The translations under genes were made by a program, and so were the position numbers. A DNA stretch of 64,000 nucleotides from Leptolyngbya sp. Heron Island J. Its GTDB lineage: Bacteria; Cyanobacteriota; Cyanobacteriia; Phormidesmidales; Phormidesmidaceae. Below, piece by piece: positions 15,888-24,836 of the stretch. Below the pieces are notes generated by a model. The model did not search any database, had not been told where the DNA came from, and saw nothing but the letters and a program-made list of their open reading frames with translations. Numbering within the stretch: position 1 is the first letter of the stretch; every line of letters starts with the position of its first letter. The DNA lies in NCBI RefSeq assembly GCF_000482245.1, contig NZ_AWNH01000117.1:87158-151157 (forward strand). The letters run 5' to 3'.

Positions 15888-18362
15888 TCAGAGCTGAGCA
15901 TATAACCCCCAAATCGCCATGGGGCGCAGGTAGTGGCAGGCCCGAAACGTCCCCATGGCAGTAATCGCCTCAGGGGTACGAAATTGTAAACCATGGTCGT
16001 AAATTTGCCGTACCACTGCTGCCGTAATTGCCATGGCTTTATCCCGTTTTCCCATCTGGGCCAAAAATGCCGCCAGGCCAAAGTTAATGCCAGTCCAGAC
16101 CTCTAACTGATGGGTATCATCTGGATTCTCTGGTGAACCATCAGGTTTGACGCCATTAGCGGCACCAATGGCCATACCCAACTGAGCCGCGCTAAACAAT
16201 CCGGTTTGGGCTCCTTCAAACTTTTGATTCTGGGGCTTAGCATAGTTGGCCGCATATTCGTTGAACTTGACGAAGCAGGCGTCATAGATCGTATCGAGGG
16301 CAATATGGATATACTCTTCATCCACAATGTCTGGCAAATCCAGCAGACGCGCACAAAACTGACCACAGAGCTGATCGGCCATCACCACATCAGAGTGACT
16401 CTCGGAATCTAGACGATAAAAACTGCCGGTCCATAATTTGTTTTGATAGACAATTTTGCCCTGCTTAATCCAACGCTGATACTGGGATTTGACAATGGCA
16501 AAGCTACCGGAGATTTTCTGATGCTGTTGTAAAAGGTCGCCCATTTTGATTGCCGCTGCTAATGCCGCCAGCCAGAGCCCGCCACAGTAGGCACTGACTC
16601 CCTTGAGCTGCCAGTCATCAAAGGTTTGATCAGGAGCCCCACCATTTTCAGGCACCCCATCGCCGTCGAGATCAAACAGTTTAAGGTACTGCAATGTTTG
16701 AGTCACCGCTGGCCAGCACTCAGCCAGAAACTCAATGTCATCCCCCCCTGTGAGCAGAAAAGCACGATATACCTGCAGCACAAAGTCGCTGGGCAGATCC
16801 TTCCACTGATTGCAGTCTTGGTAGCTGGTGTAGTTTGTCGCCTGCCAAGGATGCTCGTTGGGGGCTCCTAAGTCATGGGGGGTAGCGCCTTTCAGCTTTC
16901 TAGGAGCGAGATGCTCTGTGTCACCGACGGTGTAGTAGTAACCAATGATGCGCTTTGTCGGGTCTTCTGTGGGAATCGCTCGGGCAAACGCTCGGATAAT
17001 CGCTTTCTCTAGCTCAGGCCACAGCATCAGCGTTGAAAAGCCCCCGTATAGCCTGACATCCAGGCTTTCATACCAACGGTAGTCCATGCATTCTAAGACG
17101 CCAAACTGACCGACCGGGTCGCGATCGCTCGCGGCAGACCATAGGGTACCACCACTGGCCATATCGTAGAGTTCATTAAACAGGGCGAGCTTGAACCAGT
17201 CGGGTAGATCAGTGCGTTCTAAAATCGGCTGCTGCCAGTCGATGATTTTTTGCCGCCAGGTTTGATAGTTGGCTAAGGCGTCCTGGGCCAGCTGCCAGGC
17301 ATTACGACCCGAGCGATCATAGAAGTCTGTGTATCGCCGATAGGCGTGCTTACCAGGGGCAAACTCAGTAACGGGTAAATCCCAGCTGAGGACAAAGGGG
17401 AGTGTTTGGGTTTCACCAGGGGCAAGGGTGAATTTTAGTGCGATCGCACATCCCACCTGCCCATCCGCTGCGGCAGACGTTGTATCTGCAACATTCTTGA
17501 GAACACCACTAGCCGCAAAGCTTTCCCACAGATCCGTCCCATCCCCATTCGGATTCCAGCAGGTGTGATAAGTTACCCCTGGTGTCCCTGGCACAGCGAT
17601 ACAAAACTGACCATCACCCTCGTTGGGATGACCACTCCAGGCTCCATCCATAACAATGCCAGTCGCGGTTTCAGCCTGAACTAGCTGATTAAAATTGCCA
17701 GCGCTCTGCCTCAGTCGCGGCCCATAGTCATAAAACGGACTACCATCCTCCCGCTGCTGAATTTCCGACGAGGCCTCAGCATTGGTAAACCAACCCACCA
17801 TATTCTGCCAGCTCAGCAAAATGCTCAACGTCATCGGTTGGTCCGTTGGATTATGAGCCGTCCAAACAAACACGGCAACCGGATAGCTGCTTTCTTGATA
17901 GTTATCAGGCCAAATGGGCGAAAACTGCTCGCAGGTTAGTTCTGCCTGAAAAACATCCTGGTATGCATACCAGCTGCGGGGATATAAAGCTTTGTAGGTG
18001 CCCCCCTGGGCTGCTTGCGAGTGGCGGCTGCCCTCAGCTCGGGCAGGATACCACTGCCAACTACTTAAGCCATCGCCCGCTGTAGCCATGGCATAGGTCT
18101 GTGATGCGGTGTCAGTTTCCTCATAAACCGCAAACTGACAAGCCGGAAAATGGTCAAAGATATGCTCGCCACCATCCAAATGCCACAGATTAAAAGTGCC
18201 ATTGGGAGCCCGACCAATACAGCCTGCCCCCAGACCGCCCAACGGCATACCGTGCTCAGGACCATCATCTAAGTTACTGGCATAGCGAACAATGTAAGGC
18301 GTTTCCCATTTCGCGCCGATGGGCCAAGTCCAAGCAACGGAAGGAATTGTAGGGGCGGGCAT
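15888..18362 (-). CDS. GH116-family beta-glucosidase (GBA2-like glucosylceramidase family)
   Basis: The 824-residue protein contains the two-domain GH116 layout. A beta-sandwich N-domain begins with GMPLGGLGAGCIGRAPNGTF. An alpha/alpha-barrel follows with FNELYDMASGGTLW, holding the presumed nucleophile Glu397. Then comes TFDDWQLKGVSAYCGGLWLA, with the presumed acid/base Asp582. The family includes human GBA2 and archaeal and bacterial beta-glucosidases and xylosidases. There is no signal peptide, so it is cytoplasmic. In a cyanobacterium, possible substrates are glucosylated lipids, glucosylglycerol-type solutes or short glucans; this is inference. The 99-residue gene lies downstream. Confidence 0.9.
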   Translation of the reverse strand: MPAPTIPSVAWTWPIGAKWETPYIVRYASNLDDGPEHGMPLGGLGAGCIGRAPNGTFNLWHLDGGEHIFDHFPACQFAVYEETDTASQTYAMATAGDGLSSWQWYPARAEGSRHSQAAQGGTYKALYPRSWYAYQDVFQAELTCEQFSPIWPDNYQESSYPVAVFVWTAHNPTDQPMTLSILLSWQNMVGWFTNAEASSEIQQREDGSPFYDYGPRLRQSAGNFNQLVQAETATGIVMDGAWSGHPNEGDGQFCIAVPGTPGVTYHTCWNPNGDGTDLWESFAASGVLKNVADTTSAAADGQVGCAIALKFTLAPGETQTLPFVLSWDLPVTEFAPGKHAYRRYTDFYDRSGRNAWQLAQDALANYQTWRQKIIDWQQPILERTDLPDWFKLALFNELYDMASGGTLWSAASDRDPVGQFGVLECMDYRWYESLDVRLYGGFSTLMLWPELEKAIIRAFARAIPTEDPTKRIIGYYYTVGDTEHLAPRKLKGATPHDLGAPNEHPWQATNYTSYQDCNQWKDLPSDFVLQVYRAFLLTGGDDIEFLAECWPAVTQTLQYLKLFDLDGDGVPENGGAPDQTFDDWQLKGVSAYCGGLWLAALAAAIKMGDLLQQHQKISGSFAIVKSQYQRWIKQGKIVYQNKLWTGSFYRLDSESHSDVVMADQLCGQFCARLLDLPDIVDEEYIHIALDTIYDACFVKFNEYAANYAKPQNQKFEGAQTGLFSAAQLGMAIGAANGVKPDGSPENPDDTHQLEVWTGINFGLAAFLAQMGKRDKAMAITAAVVRQIYDHGLQFRTPEAITAMGTFRACHYLRPMAIWGLYAQL

Positions 18363-18462
18363 AGATTACCGTCAAAAACAGCAATCAGCATTCTATAAGG
18401 GCGCTGGGCTATGAACAATATAAAAATTAGGTAGGCTTATGGTCACCTCCCTACTTAAACTA

Positions 18463-18494
18463 CGTTAACTTTGTCTCTAAGGTTCAGGTTAACG
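18463..18494. promoter_or_regulatory. Perfect inverted repeat in a divergent promoter region
   Basis: CGTTAAC (18463-18469) and GTTAACG (18488-18494) form a perfect inverted pair with 18 bases between them. They lie in the gap between the divergent GH116 and DUF2325 genes. This is operator-like spacing for a dimer on separate faces. No cognate regulator is obvious. Confidence 0.35.
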
Positions 18495-18532
18495 ATTCGG
18501 CCAGCGATCTAGGAGAAAGGAGACCGCCCGCC

Positions 18533-19378
18533 ATGCAAAAGGCAAAAAATGTCATCCGTCCCATTAGGCATCTGGGTAATTGGTGCCTGCAAGTTTGGGA
18601 CGGGGTCAGCGGGAAAGACCATCGGCGCGTCAAGCAACTCAGACATGAGCTGGCTCTCGCCCAAGAAAACACAGCCAATTTGACTCGGCAACTAGCGCAA
18701 GCGCAAGCCCAATGTAGGGATCTACAGGGTGTAGTAAACGCCCAGAAGACAACATTAAATGATCGACAAAGAGAATTGGCAGATTGTCAGCAAACACTGG
18801 AAGACTCTCTTCAGGAATACAGTGAGCTTTGGCAAGAGTTAGATGAGTGGGTTAGTGAAAGTGATAGCAAAATTAAGTCCCTCAAGGAGGAACTTAGAAA
18901 TCGCACCTCTGCTTTAGTTAACTGTGAGGCTAATTTCAGTGCCGTTCAACAGTTTAATCTAGAGACTATTGAAGCGATCTCAACAGCCCAAAAGCCTGAG
19001 GAGGTGACGCTATCAACAACTTTAGAAAACTGGAAAATTGCATTTGTAGGGGGCCATGCCGCCACCAGACGGGTGGTGATCCAAACCTTGCACGAAGACC
19101 ATGGCTTAGTCTATGCCCCGGTTGAAATCCCCCCCAGCCGAGAGGTAAGTAGCTCTCAAAAGCAGCTAAAGCAAAAACTTGCTGAGTGTGATCTCATCAT
19201 TCTTATCGTTCGCTATTGCAACCATTCGCTCACCAAATCCCTCATGCAGCTCAAAGACAAAGGTGCCCTGAAAGGTGAAATTTTGACCCCCAATAGCCGA
19301 GGTGTCAGCGGTGTTGTGCGCGATATTCTTACCTTTGTCGCCGAGCACTCAGCCATCGAGGTAGAGCAGATCGGATAG
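18533..19378 (+). CDS. Coiled-coil protein with C-terminal DUF2325 domain
   Basis: The 281-residue protein has a basic N-terminus and a long coiled coil at about residues 35-150 (heptad-rich, e.g. LAQENTANLTRQLAQAQAQC). The C-terminal DUF2325 domain starts at IAFVGGHAATRRVVIQTLHE and continues through LAECDLIILIVRYCNHSLTK. DUF2325 is a small Rossmann-like module of unknown role, often fused to other regions. AGGAGAAAGGAG upstream of ATG 18533 is a strong ribosome site. Divergent from the GH116 gene. Cytoplasmic scaffold or sensor is a guess. Confidence 0.75.
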   Translation: MQKAKNVIRPIRHLGNWCLQVWDGVSGKDHRRVKQLRHELALAQENTANLTRQLAQAQAQCRDLQGVVNAQKTTLNDRQRELADCQQTLEDSLQEYSELWQELDEWVSESDSKIKSLKEELRNRTSALVNCEANFSAVQQFNLETIEAISTAQKPEEVTLSTTLENWKIAFVGGHAATRRVVIQTLHEDHGLVYAPVEIPPSREVSSSQKQLKQKLAECDLIILIVRYCNHSLTKSLMQLKDKGALKGEILTPNSRGVSGVVRDILTFVAEHSAIEVEQIG

Positions 19379-19440
19379 ATGATGTTTCGCCCATCAACTA
19401 AGCCAGCCTCTAACGAGTACAGTGCCATCCTTAAGCCACT

Positions 19441-19557
19441 CTAAAGCCAGCCGTTTGCCATACCCAAGATTAGCCCCAGACGAAATAGTTGCCAGCCGAT
19501 AAAGGCAATTAGCAGTAGGAAAATAATCCGATTGAGTGCGTCTTTAGAGGTATTCAT
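19441..19557 (-). CDS. 38-residue single-span membrane protein
   Basis: From ATG 19557 the frame encodes a short polar start (MNTSKDALNR) followed by one hydrophobic helix (IIFLLLIAFIGWQLFRLGLI) and a short tail. The longer frame to 19785 is less likely because its extra codons run through the GIY-YIG gene start and look non-protein. The ribosome site is weak. It resembles small bitopic photosynthetic or stress proteins only in size; I do not recognise it. Confidence 0.45.
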   Translation of the reverse strand: MNTSKDALNRIIFLLLIAFIGWQLFRLGLILGMANGWL

Positions 19558-19699
19558 GGCAGGGCAATGGGAGTCTTCTTCAATATAGTGTTTCTTTTTG
19601 AAACGGGTTGAGCGGCAATCGTTGAATTTAGTTGAAAGAATCCTCAGCAGCCCACTAGCAACCTTAGGATAGGGACGTAATGCGTCTTTACTTACCTCT

Positions 19700-20230
19700 A
19701 TGGCTGATTCGATCCCTATTTTGGCTGATTTAGAACTGCACCCATATTTGGTGGATGGCGAACTGCCATCGGGATTAGCGGGCAAGGTGGGTATCTATGC
19801 CATTTTTGACGAAGGCTACGCTCTGCAGTACGTGGGGTATTCACGGGATATCAGTGTGGGGCTGACGCAGCATCTGGTGCGCTGTCCTCAGCAGTGTCAC
19901 TGGTTTAAGATGCATACGGTGACTCGCCCCAGCCGGACGCTGCTAGAGGAGATTCGTACGGCCTGGCTCGCAGAATATGGCTCAGTACCGCCTGGTAACG
20001 CCGATCAGCAATCTGTGTGGGAAAAACCTATTGATGCGAAAGCCTTTATGACTGAGGCAGAAAGGGATGCGATCGCAAACGCTGAACCGTCCCAAACCAA
20101 TAAACTACTCAAACAGCTGGCCCGTCGGGTCGAAACCGACATCAAAGCCCAGGTCGCAGACCGAGGTGCTCAAATACCAATTAAATTTAATCCCAAGCTC
20201 AAAGAACAAGGTCTACTCGCCTTGAAATAA
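19700..20230 (+). CDS. GIY-YIG domain protein, cyanobacterial/plant type
   Basis: The 176-residue protein has a compact GIY-YIG module in residues about 28-100: VGIYAIFDEGYALQYVGYSR, followed by a helix and an EEIRTAWLAEYGSVPPGN segment with the conserved glutamate. The C-terminal 60 residues are helical and basic and end with IKFNPKLKEQGLLALK. GIY-YIG modules cut DNA in UvrC and homing enzymes, but this small stand-alone type shared with plastids has no proven substrate. In-frame ATG 19700 is the natural start. Confidence 0.8.
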   Translation: MADSIPILADLELHPYLVDGELPSGLAGKVGIYAIFDEGYALQYVGYSRDISVGLTQHLVRCPQQCHWFKMHTVTRPSRTLLEEIRTAWLAEYGSVPPGNADQQSVWEKPIDAKAFMTEAERDAIANAEPSQTNKLLKQLARRVETDIKAQVADRGAQIPIKFNPKLKEQGLLALK

Positions 20231-20349
20231 AGCCCCAATACCCCATCCGAATTGGATAAAACCTAGCTTAAATTGGACCATCCTATAGCGGTTGTCCTGG
20301 TGTCTGCCCTGAAAGATCGTGTGGGAGCAATTAGCAGTTCCTAAGGGCT

Positions 20350-22179
20350 TCAGGCAGGGGTATCATTCATAGCCCACAAAACCCAGTCATCTTGCTGGTC
20401 TATGATCGTGCCAGGGACATCAGGATGCCAGGCTTGGCGAGTGAGAATGTGGGTTGCCCCAAACTCAGCTGCGATCGCACCCAATTCGGCCCCAGTACGC
20501 TGACTAAAAAGATCTTCTAAAACAGCCTCTACAGAGGCAGGTAATTCACCCAGGATGGCAGTCATGCGCTGCTGCCAGGTCACCATCCCCGCATCCGTAA
20601 AGGGAAATGCCTTAAAGCTCACCACCACCGAACGTTGGCTATAAAAACGAAACATCCGATCGTCAGGGGGCACTAGCACTAAGGCATCGGCGGGAGCAGT
20701 ATCGCGAAAGTTTGCCCCCAGTTTTTTAACAGGGTGATCATACAGTGGAGCAAATTTGATCGCTCGATGAACAGGCCCCAAACTGCGATGAACTATCACA
20801 CCACCCAGATTCAAGCCAACAAACAAAACGCATACAGCAGTGATTACATAAGCCGCTGGGCGCAACCGCTTCACCTGGGCAGGCAACTCCTCTAACAAAA
20901 ATGGATATGCAAAGCTTAAAAACAGGGCCAAATGGAAAGAATAGGTCACTGTTAGCACAATTAAAAAGAGCGCATAATTCAGCCATGGCAAGCGGTTAAC
21001 CCATTGATTCACATGTGTCCAAAACGTATTACCACCCGGCTTAATCAGGCTTAAGATGACCACCACCAGAGTCGTCAGTCCACCATAGTTATCGACAACA
21101 GGTGCAGCAATTAATAGTAAGGCCAGCGCCTGATTCCCTCGGCGATAGTGTTCGCTGGCATAAACAGCAATCGCCGTCAGCGCCATTAGCAAAATAAAGG
21201 GCGTTGTCCGCGCAAACTGTAGTTTGGCCACCGTCGCGATGGGATACACCTCCACAAACCAGTAGCCAATGGCCACTAGCCCACAGCCCATCAGCATGGC
21301 AGAGCCAATTGTAATTTTATGATGGGGCTTGAGTTGTCGAGAACCATATAAACAGGCCAAACCTGCCACCAAAAAGTGCACAAACCGCCACCAGCCCTTG
21401 ACGGAAAATATGGACATGATGATGTGGTGGGGATGTCGCACATAGCCATAGAGCCAAATAAATTCTGAATTGCTGAGCAAATCGCTACTCGTATTACCAC
21501 TCAGCACCATGGGGCTATAAACCATGCCTGCCAAAATAAGCAGGGCTCCCCACGCCCCTAAAAGCTGTTTTGGCCGTTTGTTACTAAGGCAATAAAAAAT
21601 CAGAGCCGGAGTAAATAAAACCCCTGGCAACAAACCAATGAGAAACTGCAACAGGCAGCTGACACCAAAGAAGACATAGCCCCGTATCCACTGCTGTTGC
21701 AAACAAAAGTAAATCCCCCAAACTGCGATCGCAATAGCATACACACTCGGGTTCGGAGAGCGCCGAAACACATCCGTAAAGCCTATAGTGCCATCGACAA
21801 CAGCTAAGCCCAGAAACGCTAAAGCAGCCCCAGCCAGTTTGGACTGGCCTAGGGAGCGGCCAATGGCATACAGCCCCAAGCTAAAGCCTGCAAATGAGAT
21901 CGCAAAGTAAATGAAGCAGACCATCGGCACACTCAAGCCTAGCTTCACCGGTAGCGCTAAAGCATAGTAATAGTAGGACCTCGGTGTGAACTGGAGCATC
22001 TCCTGTACATAGAAGTCCTGATTGTAGAGAGTGGGGTCTACCAGAGCCATCACCGCAGGCATCTGATTAAAAACATTCTCTTTTGAGAAGTTGTAACCAT
22101 AGGCCACTAAGCCACTCAGTGCCATCGCCATCTGCGTTAGCAAAGGAGGCATAGTCATTGTTTTTGCGTTGGCCATCAT
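20350..22179 (-). CDS. Polytopic membrane protein, DUF6798-like
   Basis: About 609 residues with around twelve or more membrane helices, then a soluble C-terminal part of about 120 residues. The latter contains DALVLVPPDDRMFRFYSQRS and VVVSFKAFPFTDAG. I associate that pattern with DUF6798, a C-terminal domain of GT-C-like membrane proteins. An early loop DPTLYNQDFYVQ sits where GT-C enzymes hold their acidic catalytic residue. The start is uncertain: the frame opens at TTG 22221, but tandem ATGs at 22179 and 22176 seem likelier. The function is probably sugar or lipid transfer, unproven. It shares its direction with the DUF4079 gene, but a terminator separates them. Confidence 0.7.
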   Translation of the reverse strand: MMANAKTMTMPPLLTQMAMALSGLVAYGYNFSKENVFNQMPAVMALVDPTLYNQDFYVQEMLQFTPRSYYYYALALPVKLGLSVPMVCFIYFAISFAGFSLGLYAIGRSLGQSKLAGAALAFLGLAVVDGTIGFTDVFRRSPNPSVYAIAIAVWGIYFCLQQQWIRGYVFFGVSCLLQFLIGLLPGVLFTPALIFYCLSNKRPKQLLGAWGALLILAGMVYSPMVLSGNTSSDLLSNSEFIWLYGYVRHPHHIIMSIFSVKGWWRFVHFLVAGLACLYGSRQLKPHHKITIGSAMLMGCGLVAIGYWFVEVYPIATVAKLQFARTTPFILLMALTAIAVYASEHYRRGNQALALLLIAAPVVDNYGGLTTLVVVILSLIKPGGNTFWTHVNQWVNRLPWLNYALFLIVLTVTYSFHLALFLSFAYPFLLEELPAQVKRLRPAAYVITAVCVLFVGLNLGGVIVHRSLGPVHRAIKFAPLYDHPVKKLGANFRDTAPADALVLVPPDDRMFRFYSQRSVVVSFKAFPFTDAGMVTWQQRMTAILGELPASVEAVLEDLFSQRTGAELGAIAAEFGATHILTRQAWHPDVPGTIIDQQDDWVLWAMNDTPA

Positions 22180-22238
22180 CCAGTAGATTTCGTGGGGGCT
22201 AGGGATCAGGTTAAAACGCAACGGTATCCCTGATCAAA

Positions 22239-22269
22239 AAAGGGAGCAGACCTATGAGCCGCTCCCTTT
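22239..22269 (-). terminator. Rho-independent terminator of the DUF4079 gene
   Basis: AAAGGGAGC (22239-22247) pairs with GCTCCCTTT (22261-22269) around a 13-base loop. Read on the minus strand, the stem is followed by a run of six T. It lies 36 bases past the DUF4079 stop and just before the next minus-strand gene. Confidence 0.8.
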
Positions 22270-22304
22270 GCAAACCTGTTCAGGTTAAAACACAAAATCA
22301 CGTC

Positions 22305-22790
22305 CTAAAAAGTGATTCCGAAAACGTTTTCCAAAATGCGCTGCATGATTTGCATGCCAGTCACCGCTTGCCAGCCAAACAACCCAACAATCACAACGTT
22401 AAGGCTAATGTGGGTCAAACGAGCGGTTTCGTTACCGCGCTGCATCAGAGGCACTAAGGATGCAGCGATCGCAATCAAACCCGTCATACTCAAACCTGCC
22501 AACAGGTGAGGGCCGACAAACAGTTTGCCATTGTTGATATACGTGACCGCCATACCACCGATGGTTCCCAGCACCATCAGCGCCAAAATAATCGAACCCA
22601 TCTGGTGGTGCTTAATGGCAAACTTGCCTTTGATTAGCTCCTTCTTTTCTTCGCCAGTGGCATAGCGTACCTTACGGCTTTGAATCCCCAGATACATAGC
22701 GTAGATAGCGAAACCAAATAAGGCCCACATCAGGATGGGATGGAAAAAATTGAGATAAGGCTTAATCGATTCAATGGTGTCAGGGCTCAT
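22305..22790 (-). CDS. DUF4079 membrane protein
   Basis: The 161-residue protein has four hydrophobic helices. A histidine in the first helix (YLNFFHPILMWALFGFAIYA), one after the first loop (AIKHHQMGSIILALMVLG) and one in the third (VGPHLLAGLSMTGLIAIA) resemble the haem-binding pattern of cytochrome b561-type proteins. DUF4079 proteins occur in cyanobacteria and plastids and have no settled function. A clear terminator follows. It is divergent from the M48 protease gene. Confidence 0.85.
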   Translation of the reverse strand: MSPDTIESIKPYLNFFHPILMWALFGFAIYAMYLGIQSRKVRYATGEEKKELIKGKFAIKHHQMGSIILALMVLGTIGGMAVTYINNGKLFVGPHLLAGLSMTGLIAIAASLVPLMQRGNETARLTHISLNVVIVGLFGWQAVTGMQIMQRILENVFGITF

Positions 22791-22943
22791 GGTGGGTGAT
22801 TTCTTAACGCGTCATAAAACTTAGTATATGGCGCTCACCCCCATTCCGCTGTCGTATTTGAGCGACTTTCGCCGGAAAATAATGCCTGCACGACGTCTAA
22901 ACCAGCGGCTTGGCTCAGGTTATTTCAGACCAGATTTGTCAAA

Positions 22944-23021
22944 ATGATTCCATTAGAACGTCTCGGCATTACTCAGTCATCCAACCGCTTCGTTATTCCG
23001 ATTCACCATGAAGGTAAGTAA
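22944..23021 (+). CDS. Possible 25-codon upstream frame overlapping the M48 start
   Basis: The frame ATG 22944 to TAA 23019-23021 encodes 25 residues (starts MIPLERLGITQSSNRF) and overlaps the first 14 bases of the protease gene in another frame. The protease ATG has no visible ribosome site, so ribosomes finishing this frame could restart there. There is no independent evidence of translation. Confidence 0.3.
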   Translation: MIPLERLGITQSSNRFVIPIHHEGK

Positions 23022-24759
23022 ACGTTTTGCACTGTTCTTAGCAGTGGGGCTCAGCCTGACGCTGCTTTTTAGTCCCGTGCTGTCAAGTCGGGCAGTCGCA
23101 CGTCCAGGGCATATCATTCTCCAAAATAGAAATGCCGACACTCCAGGGCAAACGGTAGACCCCACCGACGAGGATGCGGCTGAGGAAACCAGTGATGTCG
23201 ACAGCACCGGATCGGAAGACCCTGTGGAGGATGACGCCGCCCCTGAGTATGATCCAGCAGCTGCCGCCGTCGAACAGGAAACCTGGTTTCAGCGGGAGAT
23301 GATCATCGAGGCCGATCAGCTGTATCTAGCCGGTGATATTGCAGCGGCGGAAGACCTTTACCGTGAAGCCAAAACCTTTGGCTGGCGTGATGATGAGGAT
23401 TTAGAAGATATTCCAGCTGAGCCTTTTAGCGATCCCGCCCAGCTCTCCCCCGGTGGCAGTGTCTACTGGCGTGAGGCTAACCGTGGCATTGAGGCCGGTA
23501 GAGAATCCCAAACGTTAATTTCCCTGGGGCTGCTGACGGAGGAAGTGCCGGCATTTATTCCCGGTCATCTGCGCTACGCCGAGCAGCTACAAGCCTATGA
23601 GCGTCCAGAGGATGCCGAAATAGCCCTGGACAAGGCTCTGACCCTTTATCCCTATGAGCCCAATTTGCTCAGTGCTCAGATTGATCTGATGATGAGCCAG
23701 GAAGAGTGGATCGAAGCGTCCATCGCCTCACGACAGTTTGCGCTGCTTAATCCTGACCATCCTGAAGCCGAGTATTATGGTGGGCTGGCGGACGAAAATC
23801 TGAAGCGGTTTAAGTCGGCGACTAATGCCAGAATTCGTGAGAATGCGATCGCAAATATTTTCACAGGAGCCGCTGGCTTTATCCTGACAGGGGGCTTGTA
23901 TGGTCCGTTTACCGCCCTCAACTCTGGTCTGATCCTACTCCAGGGCGAAAAATCTCTCGGTGCCTCCGTCGCCGCCTCAGCCCGTGAACAGCTCCCCCTC
24001 TCTGAAGACGAAGAGCTGTTGTCTTATGTGCGTGGTATTGGCAATAAGCTCGCCGCCGTAGCTGGTCGAGACGACTTTGAATACACCTTTGATGTCATCC
24101 TTGACCGCGAACTTAACGCCTTTGCTTTACCCGGCGGCAAAATTTTCATCAATGCTGGAGCCATCCTCGACACCGACTCCGAAGCTGAAATTGCAGGGCT
24201 GCTAGGTCACGAAATCTCCCACGCTGTCCTATCCCACGGGTTTCAGATGGTGACACGAGGGAACCTCACCGCCAGTTTGACCCAATACTTACCCTTACCA
24301 GGTCTGGTGACCAACGCCATTGTGTCTGGCTATTCCCGCCAGATGGAACGACAAGCCGATATCGTCGGCACCCAAATCCTGGCCTCCAGCGGTTATGCCG
24401 CCGACGGCATGCACGGGCTCATGCTGGCCCTAGAAGAACGCTACGGAGATCGGCAGGTGGTACCTTGGCTGTCATCTCACCCCGCCCCCCAAGAACGGGT
24501 CGATTATCTGCAAACCATTGTCGAAAACGGTGGCTACAATCGGTATGCCTATGAAGGCGTGCTCGGCCACGAACCAATGCAAATGCGGGCAGAGACAGAA
24601 CTTGCTGCTTACGAAGCCGAAAATGGCGAAACTATTGAAGATGAGACGGTGGCTGACGACGAAGAAATTGAAAAAGCCGTTGAAGATGTGCAGCAGGAAC
24701 AGGAAGACGCCATCGAGGCTGAAACAGAATCTAATACTGAAGATGAGGTAGCGGAATAG
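23008..24759 (+). CDS. Secreted M48-family metalloprotease with TPR-like region
   Basis: The 583-residue protein has a signal peptide (to about residue 30), then an acidic Asp/Glu-rich linker to about residue 90. Helical TPR-like repeats follow at about 100-270 (e.g. YLAGDIAAAEDLYREAKTFG). The M48 catalytic domain is intact: LLGHEISHAVLSHG with zinc ligands His401 and His405, and QMERQADIVG supplying the third ligand Glu447. The last 50 residues are strikingly acidic. BepA/YfgC-type relatives act in periplasmic quality control of outer-membrane proteins, and that is the likely role. Here the TPRs precede the protease domain, the reverse of BepA. It may be cotranscribed with the next two genes. 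Confidence 0.88.
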   Translation: MKVSKRFALFLAVGLSLTLLFSPVLSSRAVARPGHIILQNRNADTPGQTVDPTDEDAAEETSDVDSTGSEDPVEDDAAPEYDPAAAAVEQETWFQREMIIEADQLYLAGDIAAAEDLYREAKTFGWRDDEDLEDIPAEPFSDPAQLSPGGSVYWREANRGIEAGRESQTLISLGLLTEEVPAFIPGHLRYAEQLQAYERPEDAEIALDKALTLYPYEPNLLSAQIDLMMSQEEWIEASIASRQFALLNPDHPEAEYYGGLADENLKRFKSATNARIRENAIANIFTGAAGFILTGGLYGPFTALNSGLILLQGEKSLGASVAASAREQLPLSEDEELLSYVRGIGNKLAAVAGRDDFEYTFDVILDRELNAFALPGGKIFINAGAILDTDSEAEIAGLLGHEISHAVLSHGFQMVTRGNLTASLTQYLPLPGLVTNAIVSGYSRQMERQADIVGTQILASSGYAADGMHGLMLALEERYGDRQVVPWLSSHPAPQERVDYLQTIVENGGYNRYAYEGVLGHEPMQMRAETELAAYEAENGETIEDETVADDEEIEKAVEDVQQEQEDAIEAETESNTEDEVAE

Positions 24760-24836
24760 GTTTTATGGCCTAACTGGCACTCAGCCCAAATCAGTCCCAT
24801 TTCAACGCTCCCCGTCCATGGGATACACTGTCTCCC

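Noticed and set aside
19558..19785. Long upstream extension of the 38-residue membrane protein
   Set aside because: The extra codons overlap the start of the GIY-YIG gene and look unlike protein; the internal ATG is more natural.
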